A stretch of 64,000 bases of DNA from Promicromonospora sp. Populi (GTDB lineage: Bacteria; Actinomycetota; Actinomycetes; Actinomycetales; Cellulomonadaceae): NCBI RefSeq assembly GCF_041081105.1, contig NZ_CP163528.1, forward strand, positions 1,922,001-1,986,000. The letters are read 5' to 3'. Within the stretch, counting starts at the first letter, position 1, and each line of letters starts with the position of its first letter. Both the position numbers and the translations under genes were made by a program. Shown here piece by piece: positions 52,854-59,199 of this stretch. Under the pieces are notes generated by a model. It saw only the letters and a program-made list of their open reading frames with translations, was not told where the DNA came from and ran no database searches.

Positions 52854-53321
52854 CTACGACTGGTACCACCTCTGGTAGTCGGTGTTGTTACAGGTGTTGA
52901 GACGCACCCCTTGACTGATACTGCCGTCGAGACACGTTCTCGTACCTACGTTGAGCACCCGGTACCCGGTAGACCCGAGCGCCAACTCCCACCGCTGATA
53001 CTCGCTGCCGTTACAGGTGTTGAGACGCACCCCTTGACTGATACTGCCGTCCAGGCACAACCCAGTCTCATCGTGATGAAAAGTGTAGATACCGCCGGAA
53101 CCTGTGACGTTCCACTCCTGATAGTTGCTCCCGTTGCACCCATTGAGACGCACACCCGCGGAGATGCTTGCGTCCATGCACTGCAGCGTCGCCACGTTGG
53201 TCAACGGGTAACCAGCAGCACGAGCGGGGGCAGCGACGAACACCGACATGGACAGAGCAATCATTGCCGTGATTGCGACTGCCGCTATCGTTCGAACGCG
53301 GCTGATCGATGATGCGAACAT
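52854..53321 (-). CDS. Secreted ricin-type beta-trefoil lectin 1
   Basis: The 155-residue protein has a signal peptide of about 36 residues (MFASSISRVRTIAAVAITAM, ending APARAAG). Three trefoil repeats follow, each with a Cys pair and a QxW-type end: CMDASISAGVRLNGC, then two CLDGSISQGVRLNTC, closing with NYQEW, EYQRW and DYQRW. This is a complete single beta-trefoil, likely to bind galactose-type or other glycans outside the cell. No enzymatic domain. ATG 53321 follows AAGGAGG. It is a tandem paralog of the next gene. Confidence 0.88.
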   Translation of the reverse strand: MFASSISRVRTIAAVAITAMIALSMSVFVAAPARAAGYPLTNVATLQCMDASISAGVRLNGCNGSNYQEWNVTGSGGIYTFHHDETGLCLDGSISQGVRLNTCNGSEYQRWELALGSTGYRVLNVGTRTCLDGSISQGVRLNTCNNTDYQRWYQS

Positions 53322-53410
53322 GTAGTTTCCTCCTTCATTTCATCTTCCGACGGACTCTCGTCCGTCTCGACGGCCCGACTCTCGGGCCGCACAACTGGGG
53401 GGCTCGCGCC
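53322..53410 (-). promoter_or_regulatory. Duplicated secretion leader, copy 2 (proximal part)
   Basis: The proximal leader shared with copy 1 contains hairpin GGCCCGA-GAG-TCGGGCC (53372-53388), hairpin GACGGAC-GAGA-GTCCGTC (53349-53366) and AAGGAGG (53329-53335) before the lectin 1 start. The second lectin gene ends only 10 bases upstream at 53420, so lectin 1 is either read through from lectin 2 or has a promoter within it. Confidence 0.6.
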
Positions 53411-53419
53411 ATCTACGGC

Positions 53420-53899
53420 TCAGAACCACCTCTGATACTCGCTGTTGTTACACCTCTTGAGGCGCACGCCTTCGCTGATGCTGCCGTCAAGACACTGCGC
53501 CTCATCGATCGTTCTCGTACCTACATGGAGAAATGCAGACGCGGTAGACCCGGTTCGCCACTGCCACTCCTGATACTCGCTGCCGTTACAGGCATTGAGA
53601 CGCACCCCGTTCGAAATACTCGCGTCCAGGCACTTCCCAGTCGCGTCGTGGCGAAACACGACATAGGGACCGCTTTCTTCTGTGCTCCAGTCCTGATACC
53701 CGTCCGTGTTGCACGCAACTAGACGCACACCCTGGGAGATACTTCCATCCAGGCACAGCGAGGTCGCGACGTTCATGAGGCCGCCTGGAATAGTGGCACT
53801 AGCAGGGGCCCCGACGAACACCGACATGGACAGAGCAATCACTGCCGTGATTGCGACTTCCGCTGCCATTCGAACGCGGTTGATCGATGATGCGAACAT
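53420..53899 (-). CDS. Secreted ricin-type beta-trefoil lectin 2
   Basis: The 159-residue protein has a signal peptide nearly identical to lectin 1 (MFASSINRVRMAAEVAITAV, ending APASAT) and three trefoil repeats: CLDGSISQGVRLVAC, CLDASISNGVRLNAC, CLDGSISEGVRLKRC with GYQDW, EYQEW and EYQRW. It ends right after the last QxW motif, so the fold is only just complete. It is a duplicate of lectin 1 with diverged loops, suggesting altered sugar preference. ATG 53899 follows AAGGAGG. Confidence 0.88.
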   Translation of the reverse strand: MFASSINRVRMAAEVAITAVIALSMSVFVGAPASATIPGGLMNVATSLCLDGSISQGVRLVACNTDGYQDWSTEESGPYVVFRHDATGKCLDASISNGVRLNACNGSEYQEWQWRTGSTASAFLHVGTRTIDEAQCLDGSISEGVRLKRCNNSEYQRWF

Positions 53900-54070
53900 G
53901 TAGTTTCCTCCTTCATTTCATCTTCCGACGGACTCTCGTCCGTCTCGACGACCCGGTGTTCAGGAGTAGGCCTGCGGTCGGCTCCGGACTGGCGATGATG
54001 GCCTCCATCATGGGTGTGACGCAACGTCACGTCAATCCTGCCGTGACTCGCCAGAGAATTCAAGCGACTG
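53900..54070 (-). promoter_or_regulatory. Duplicated secretion leader, copy 3
   Basis: On the minus strand: GTGACG-TTG-CGTCAC and ATGATGG-AGG-CCATCAT, two perfect inverted repeats at about 54015-54029 and 53995-54011, then the hairpin GACGGAC-GAGA-GTCCGTC (53927-53944) and AAGGAGG (53907-53913). The inverted repeats are better preserved here than in copy 1. They are candidate operators for control of the secreted lectins. Confidence 0.6.
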
Positions 54071-54293
54071 CGACGGTGAATTCAACGCAGTGCCAGGCCG
54101 CGGACCTGCGTGTGTGTAGTGCCGCCGTCGTCCGCGCGCACTGGCCGTGACTCAGCTTCGTCGTCAGACATCGCTACCGCTCGCCCGCAGTCGATGCCGA
54201 TGCCGACCTCACCGGTGAGCTCGTACCCGGTCCGAGCCCAAGAGCCGGATGATGGGCTGGATCGCCGTACTCACCCCTCCCTCGCCTCGCCGC

Positions 54294-54377
54294 TGATAAG
54301 TTCGATTGGGTCGGCTCCTCGTGTATCAACCGGAGGTGTCATTGATAAGATCCATTGGGTAGCGATCTGGTGTATCA
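54294..54377 (+). promoter_or_regulatory. Two 35-base direct repeats upstream of fic
   Basis: Each unit runs TGATAAG-n4-ATTGGGT-n10-TGTATCA (54294-54328 and 54343-54377), so its ends are inverted (TGATA and TATCA). The second unit ends 3 bases before the AGGAGA ribosome binding site. The spacing between unit starts is 49 bases. They look like a two-site operator covering the fic promoter. Confidence 0.65.
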
Positions 54378-54389
54378 GTCAGGAGAAAC

Positions 54390-55406
54390 ATGGCGCGCGG
54401 GAGACCCTCACGGGCAACGGTGTACGCACGGCTTGAAGGCGCGATCGGCGAGCTCAACGAGCGCCTCGGGGGCCTTCCCTCCCCGAAGGAGTCGGAGTTC
54501 GTCTGGTCCGACATCTGGCACCTCGAGGCGCACCACTCGACTGCACTCGAAGGCAACACCCTCGTTCTGCGCGAGGTAACCGCACTGCTGGACGACGGCC
54601 GCGCAGTGGGAGCCAAGCCCCTCAAGGAGTACATGGAAGTCCAGGGGTACGGCAACGCCGCGCAGTGGGTCTACGGGCACGCGCTGGAACCCGGGGACTG
54701 GCACGACGGCAACCTGATCAGCATCTTCGAGGTGCGCCAGGTGCATCAGCGGACGATGAGCCCCGTGTGGGAGGTCGCACCACATCCGGATGCCACACCC
54801 CGCGAGGCGCCGGGGCAGTTCCGGGAACACGACATCCACCCGTTCGGGGCTGGCATGCAGCCCCCCGACTGGCCACTGGTCCCAGTCATGGTCCAGGACT
54901 GGGTCGACTCCGTGAACGCCGCACGGGACGAACTGCGAGACCGGACCAGCCAAGCTCCGTGGCCCGAACGCCTCGCAGAGATCCACAACCAGTTCGAGCG
55001 CGTCCACCCGTTCATCGACGGCAACGGACGCACGGGTCGCCTCCTGCTCAACCTCATCCTGGTCCGTCTTGGCTACCCGCCGGTCATCGTGCTCAAGCGC
55101 GAACGTCCCGCCTACCTGTCGGCGATGCAGAGATCGGACGGGGGCGAGCACGGGCCCCTAGGCGAGCTCCTCGCGCGTGCCATGTACGACAACCTCAACC
55201 GGTTCATCGTCCCGGCCGTGGCAGGCCCGGCCCGCCTGGTACCACTCGCATCGCTGGTAAACAAGGACTTCAGCTTGGCCGCACTACGCCAGGCCGCACA
55301 GCGTGGCCGACTCGACGCAATCCAAGGACCCGACGGCATCTGGCGATCGAGCCGAAAGGCCGTCCAGGCCTATCAGCGCAACAAACGGTCCCGCGCCAAG
55401 CGGTAG
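54390..55406 (+). CDS. Fic family protein with built-in inhibitory motif
   Basis: The 338-residue protein has an N-terminal inhibitory motif STALEGN (Ser50 to Asn56, (S/T)xxxE(G/N) class II), and the Fic active site HPFIDGNGRTGR at 206-217 with catalytic His206. A C-terminal winged-helix-like region follows (SLAALRQAAQRGRLDAIQGP). Such enzymes AMPylate target proteins when Glu54 is displaced. ATG 54390 follows AGGAGA. Downstream is att-like copy D; upstream the paired repeats probably bind its own C-terminal domain. Confidence 0.92.
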   Translation: MARGRPSRATVYARLEGAIGELNERLGGLPSPKESEFVWSDIWHLEAHHSTALEGNTLVLREVTALLDDGRAVGAKPLKEYMEVQGYGNAAQWVYGHALEPGDWHDGNLISIFEVRQVHQRTMSPVWEVAPHPDATPREAPGQFREHDIHPFGAGMQPPDWPLVPVMVQDWVDSVNAARDELRDRTSQAPWPERLAEIHNQFERVHPFIDGNGRTGRLLLNLILVRLGYPPVIVLKRERPAYLSAMQRSDGGEHGPLGELLARAMYDNLNRFIVPAVAGPARLVPLASLVNKDFSLAALRQAAQRGRLDAIQGPDGIWRSSRKAVQAYQRNKRSRAKR

Positions 55407-55410
55407 CCAG

Positions 55411-55545
55411 GAAAGCGGACGAGCCGGTCTGTACGCCGGGTTCTCCCGGAGGGTGTACCGCTCTGTCTCGCGGTGTCCGACGAGTTCGTTGGGCACCGCG
55501 AGAACGTTGAAATTTCGCGGTTCTGCCGGGTCCACAGTGCGTTGG
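55411..55545 (+). repeat. att-like repeat, copy D (variant stem)
   Basis: AAAGCGGACGAGCCGGTCTG (55413-55432), then TACGCCGGGTTC, matches the RNase P-like end of copy C. The central hairpin is replaced by a different sequence, and then GAGAACGTTGAAATTTCGCG (55499-55518) matches the second block. It starts 5 bases after the fic stop. The remaining 55546-55839 has no gene or further structure that I can see. Confidence 0.55.
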
Positions 55546-55839
55546 CGAGGCTGGCGTTAGATGGGCTCAGACGGCGGTCATGTGTACCCAATGTGTACCG
55601 CGCACCCGTAGCCGACGCCGCCGCCAACTTCGCCAGTAGGCTCTCCCCCGGTCCTCGCTCAAGGCGCGCTGGCTCCGGATGACCGCGCCCAATTGGAGAG
55701 GGTGGCAGCCCGTTCAAGCCGGGCCGAGTCCGGGGGTGCCCGTCATCGCACGGGGCACCCCAGCCTCGGGCCGACTCGGCTATTACCCGCCAACGGCACG
55801 TGACGATCAACGCGCCAATGAGGCGGCTACGGTGCCCCC

Positions 55840-56226
55840 ATGAGTTACGACATCCTCGCATTCGACCCGGCAGCGGTCGCCGACGCCGACTTCCCCGAAT
55901 GGTGGGAGATGCAGTCCGAGTGGTCCGAGGACCACTCGTATGACTACCCAGAAGTGACAACGGTGAATCTCAGGTCCTTCTACTACGAATTGATCGGGAC
56001 CTACCCACCGTTGAACGGTCCGGGCGCACCGACGGAGGAAGCCTGGCATCATGACGTCGAGCTCCTGAGCCGGATGTCGGACTACAGCATCGGCACCTCG
56101 CTGGTCTACGTGGCGTTCTCCTGGAGCCAGGCAAGGACGGCGCGAGTCACCTTCACCGCGCTGGCCGCCAAGCACGGAGTAGCTGTCGCCATGGTCAGCG
56201 ATGACAGTTCAATCCTGCGGCCGTGA
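55840..56226 (+). CDS. Small acidic protein, immunity-protein-like
   Basis: The 128-residue acidic, Trp/Tyr-rich protein (MSYDILAFDPAAV; WWEMQSEWSEDHSYDYPE; YVAFSWSQARTA) has no signal peptide. Length, composition and its place in an accessory zone resemble small immunity proteins, but no toxin partner is visible. Its stop overlaps the next start by GTGA, so the two genes are coupled. Family not identified. Confidence 0.6.
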   Translation: MSYDILAFDPAAVADADFPEWWEMQSEWSEDHSYDYPEVTTVNLRSFYYELIGTYPPLNGPGAPTEEAWHHDVELLSRMSDYSIGTSLVYVAFSWSQARTARVTFTALAAKHGVAVAMVSDDSSILRP

Positions 56227-56552
56227 CGGAAGCCCGCCCGCAGATTGTGTGCCTGTGCGGCTCGACTCGATTCACCGACGAGTTCCGCACGGTGAATCGT
56301 GATCTCACCCTCGCCGGGACGATCGTCGTCGCGCCCGCTGAGTTCGAGCACGCCGGCGACCAGATCACCAACGAGCAGAAGGCTGCGCTCAGTGCGCTGC
56401 ACTTCGCGAAGATCGACCTTGCCGACCGCGTCATGGTGGTCAACCCAGGCGGGTACATCGGGGAGTCCATGCGACGCGAGATCCGCTACGCACATCAGAC
56501 CGGAAAGCCGGTTGAGTACACCGACGCACTCGACGGCGTCGTCAACCCCTGA
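56223..56552 (+). CDS. Nucleoside 2-deoxyribosyltransferase-like protein
   Basis: The 109-residue protein has IVCLCGSTRFTDEFRTVNRD near the start, and the family residues LADRVMVVNPGGYIGES with R-E-I at MRREIRYAHQTGKPVEY. This matches DUF4406 or nucleoside deoxyribosyltransferase-like folds, often encoded by phages and defence islands, which cleave or exchange nucleotide bases. GTG 56223 overlaps the preceding gene. Confidence 0.8.
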   Translation: MTEARPQIVCLCGSTRFTDEFRTVNRDLTLAGTIVVAPAEFEHAGDQITNEQKAALSALHFAKIDLADRVMVVNPGGYIGESMRREIRYAHQTGKPVEYTDALDGVVNP

Positions 56553-56659
56553 CCACGCCCATCGGCGCAGAGCCCCTTATCGCCACCGATGCCGACGATA
56601 GTTGGTGGATTGCAGTCCGGACTTTGGCACAGTGTGGCAGGAGTGACAAAGGCTAGGTT

Positions 56660-56745
56660 CGTTGGAATTCCAACTGTCCCGGCCGTTGGTCGTGCTGGGG
56701 GCGGATGGGCTCGTGCGGACCTCTTGCGGACTATCTGCGGACTGC
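56660..56745 (+). repeat. att-like repeat, copy F (arm side only)
   Basis: GTTGGAATTCCAACTG starts the block at 56661, and CTCTTGCGGACTATCTGCGG (56721-56740) repeats the GTCCGCA arms of copy A exactly in reverse complement. The RNase P-like part is absent. It lies between the deoxyribosyltransferase gene and the minus-strand gene ending at 56778. Confidence 0.6.
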
Positions 56746-56777
56746 ATGTTGCGCATGGTTCGATGATCGCGCTGTGG

Positions 56778-57170
56778 TCAGCGACGTCGGGAACGGTCTT
56801 GGTATGCGCGGACGGCAGCGGCAATGCTGTCGGCCTGGACATCCCAGCGGCCCTCGACTAGTTCAACGCTGCCTAGGAGCCGCAATACCGAGCCCACCTG
56901 CTCGATCAGGCCACCCTTTCGCCGACGTGCAAGCTTGACGCCCGCGGGTGTTAGCTTGAGTCGATCGGGCGTTGCGTGTTGCATCAGGCCGGAGGCGACC
57001 AGCCGCCCAACGCCAACGGCAAGTTCCTCGTCGGTGAAGATCGCGTGGTTGCACGCGTCGCCGGAAGCGATCACGTCAGTCAGCGTGTGTCCCGCGCCTG
57101 CGACGGCGGTCATGACCCATGCGTCCGCGTGGGTCCATGCTGCTGGCACCGATGAATCCTGGTCCTTCAC
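56778..57170 (-). CDS. Winged-helix-like small protein
   Basis: The 130-residue protein has the form of a winged helix (THADAWVMTAVAGAGHTLTD; FTDEELAVGVGRLVASGLMQ; PDRLKLTPAGVKLARRRKGG). It may be a DNA-binding regulator or a fragment of a larger one. GTG 57170 has a GGGAG site 9 bases upstream. It stops 36 bases before the next minus-strand gene would begin reading, so the two are probably independent. Function unknown. Confidence 0.55.
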   Translation of the reverse strand: MKDQDSSVPAAWTHADAWVMTAVAGAGHTLTDVIASGDACNHAIFTDEELAVGVGRLVASGLMQHATPDRLKLTPAGVKLARRRKGGLIEQVGSVLRLLGSVELVEGRWDVQADSIAAAVRAYQDRSRRR

Positions 57171-57206
57171 AGTCGAATACTCCCAGCCCAGCCCACCGGG
57201 GCTGTG

Positions 57207-57722
57207 TCATCTCAGCGGAATCTTGCCATCGGGACCGGTCTCGTCGATGACGAGGACGGTGTGACCGGTGGCGATTTGGTCGATGCGGAGATCGGAGAAG
57301 ACGAGCTCGATGTCGTGAGCGTTCGTCTCCACGCGCGCCGTATGGAACGGGACGCCCAACTCGGACGACCAGTGTCCCGCCTCCGTGGACTCCGGTAGGA
57401 GACGGATTCCTGGGTAGAGGGCCTGCCACCGCACACCCCAGACGTACCCGTCCGGCTCGCCGGCCCGCTCCCACTCGGAGAAGTCGGTGAACTCGTCGCC
57501 GAGTGACACTGCCCAGGAATCGTGCCGCACAGCGGTCGTGACGGTCGCGCGAACACAGTGAGTGAAGCGGTAGCGCAGGTGTTCCGGCGAGATTCCGGTG
57601 CGTGGATCCGCCGTCGCGTAGACGTAGAGGTCGTAGTCCCTCATGTGATCGGCGAAGCCATGGAAGATCAGGGCCTGGTCCAAGATCTCGTCGAACGAGT
57701 TCTGAAGGTGCTCGCGATCCAC
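57207..57722 (-). CDS. Hypothetical protein, unrecognised
   Basis: The 171-residue protein has NSFDEILDQALIFHGFADHM, RDYDLYVYATADPRTGI, EFTDFSEWERAGEPDGYVWG and ELVFSDLRIDQIATGHT. It is acidic and cytosolic, resembling immunity- or defence-associated YxiG-like proteins only in general form. GTG 57722; the longer frame upstream is att-like repeat. Its position between copies F and E suggests it is cargo. Confidence 0.65.
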   Translation of the reverse strand: MDREHLQNSFDEILDQALIFHGFADHMRDYDLYVYATADPRTGISPEHLRYRFTHCVRATVTTAVRHDSWAVSLGDEFTDFSEWERAGEPDGYVWGVRWQALYPGIRLLPESTEAGHWSSELGVPFHTARVETNAHDIELVFSDLRIDQIATGHTVLVIDETGPDGKIPLR

Positions 57723-57787
57723 GCTGCACCCTAACGCCTTGGGGACGAGCAGGATCCGCGCGGTAGTCCGATCAGGCCAATGCGAAC

Positions 57788-57960
57788 TATGAGCCGCTTT
57801 GTACGCCCGGTTTCCTCGGCAGGCTTTACGGCCTGTCGGGGTACCTGGCGGGATCAGCCGAGAACGTTGGAATTCTGCGGCTCGCGAGCGTTGGCAGCTT
57901 TGGGGTCCGACGGCGTTTGGTGGGGCTCTTGCGGACTCCCTGCGGACTGGGTGCGGACCG
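57788..57960 (+). repeat. att-like repeat, copy E
   Basis: This copy has the hairpin block (CTCGGCAGGC and GCCTGTCGGG), GAACGTTGGAATTCTGCGGC (57861-57880) and the arm repeats (CTTGCGGACTCCCTGCGGAC). It matches copy A in reverse complement over about 165 bases. The RNase P-like end is degenerate. Any frames through it are not genes. Confidence 0.65.
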
Positions 57961-58026
57961 CCCTTCCGGTGCGACGAGGCGGTGAGAACGCTACAACCAC
58001 GCCCTCTGGCCACATGAGCCCCAGGA

Positions 58027-58050
58027 CGATGGGCACCCGGGTGCCCATCG
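58027..58050. repeat. Perfect 24-base palindrome
   Basis: CGATGGGCACCC followed directly by its exact complement, GGGTGCCCATCG, with no spacer. It lies 67 bases beyond copy E in a gene-free stretch (57961-58267). No ribosome binding site or T-run is near. It could be an operator, a hairpin or a recombination site. The rest of the stretch shows nothing clear. Confidence 0.7.
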
Positions 58051-58267
58051 GATCCGACTCCGACGGCCGCTGCGAATCGACATTTCGACTCCCGAAATCC
58101 GCGGGCACCTGGTGCGGCGTAGGCCTGGTCTAGACGGCAACTTCAATTGCCAAGCGCATCGAAGGACTTCTTCACCCCACGGGCCACCAAGTTCAGGGTG
58201 CCGAACTACGGCGGCGTGGGACGATCTAGACGTAGACCCAAATCCAGAGAGAACGGACACCACGACC

Positions 58268-58429
58268 ATGACTGAGGATCGACCCGTGCAGCGCCCGATC
58301 ACCGACCGCAGAGAGATCATCGAGCACGAGGAGAAGAGCCTGACAGGCTCGTCGTACTCCGAGATCGATGCCGCACAGGCGAGCAGTCTCGGCTTCAGCG
58401 ATTTCGACAAGGATGAGAGCGACGACTAA
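58268..58429 (+). CDS. Small acidic protein upstream of DUF6338 gene
   Basis: The 53-residue charged protein (TEDRPVQRPITDRREIIEHE; AQASSLGFSDFDKDESDD) has no membrane helix. It is 17 bases from the DUF6338 gene on the same strand. Its acidic tail suggests a partner-binding peptide. The ribosome binding site is weak (AGAGAGAA, far upstream). Reality is supported mainly by its position. Confidence 0.5.
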   Translation: MTEDRPVQRPITDRREIIEHEEKSLTGSSYSEIDAAQASSLGFSDFDKDESDD

Positions 58430-58446
58430 GGGGCTAATACCTGACT

Positions 58447-59073
58447 ATGGTGCCAAGTAGTCTCTCAGCCGTCCTGTCATTCCTCCTCCTCCTTGCCCCC
58501 GGCATAGTTTGGGAACTGCAGCGGAGCCGGTATCAAACGGCAGTCAAAGAGACGACGCTCATTGAGGCGTCACGCATCGTCCTCGCATCCCTGACAGCTA
58601 CCGGCGCCGCTAGTGTTGCTATGTCCTGGGTTTGGTTGCGTCTCTATCAGTCAGCGCGCACAGAGAACTTCGAGTCGCCCGTATCCAGCATTCCCTACAT
58701 CGGCGCTGCGATCGCAACATCCGGCGTTGCTTGTGCCCTCGTTTTGGGACTGTCCTGGGTCAGATGGTCTGGTCGACGGCCGATTACAGGAACTCGCGTC
58801 TGGGAACGTGCGTTCGTCGGCCTTCGCCCGCATCGCGACACTCCGCCGATGCTGACGGTTGTCCTCCACAATGGAACGATCTGGCAAGGAAAGTTCGCCG
58901 CATTCGACTCTGACCCCGAGGACGCACACCGCAACCTCGCTCTCGAACCGCCGCTCCGGCGCAGGTCACCCGAGGAGAGCGGCGGCTTTAAAGTCGTTCG
59001 CCAGGTCGGCTTGGTGACGCTGCCCGAGTCAAGCGTTCTATCGATTGAGGTCATCTACGTGAAGCCAGAGTGA
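58447..59073 (+). CDS. DUF6338 membrane protein
   Basis: The 208-residue protein has an N-terminal signal-anchor helix (SAVLSFLLLLAPGIVWELQR), two further helices (IVLASLTATGAASVAMSWVW; IGAAIATSGVACALVLGLSW) and a cytosolic beta-rich C-domain (LTVVLHNGTIWQGKFAAFDS; VGLVTLPESSVLSIEVIYV). This order fits DUF6338, a family often in defence islands, function unknown. Confidence 0.75.
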   Translation: MVPSSLSAVLSFLLLLAPGIVWELQRSRYQTAVKETTLIEASRIVLASLTATGAASVAMSWVWLRLYQSARTENFESPVSSIPYIGAAIATSGVACALVLGLSWVRWSGRRPITGTRVWERAFVGLRPHRDTPPMLTVVLHNGTIWQGKFAAFDSDPEDAHRNLALEPPLRRRSPEESGGFKVVRQVGLVTLPESSVLSIEVIYVKPE

Positions 59074-59199
59074 ACGAGGCGCTAATCGCTGCCGGCTCCC
59101 GACCGACACAAGTCGCCTGCATGGAAATATCGATCGACCGAACTGATGTGTCGATTTAGACGGGTCCAGTCTGAGCAGTCTCCATTGTCTGTCCGTGGA

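Noticed and set aside
57780..58133. Frames through att-like copies (RTLEFCGSRALA-type peptides)
   Set aside because: Similar peptides occur in copies A, B and E only because the DNA repeats; frames break differently in each copy.
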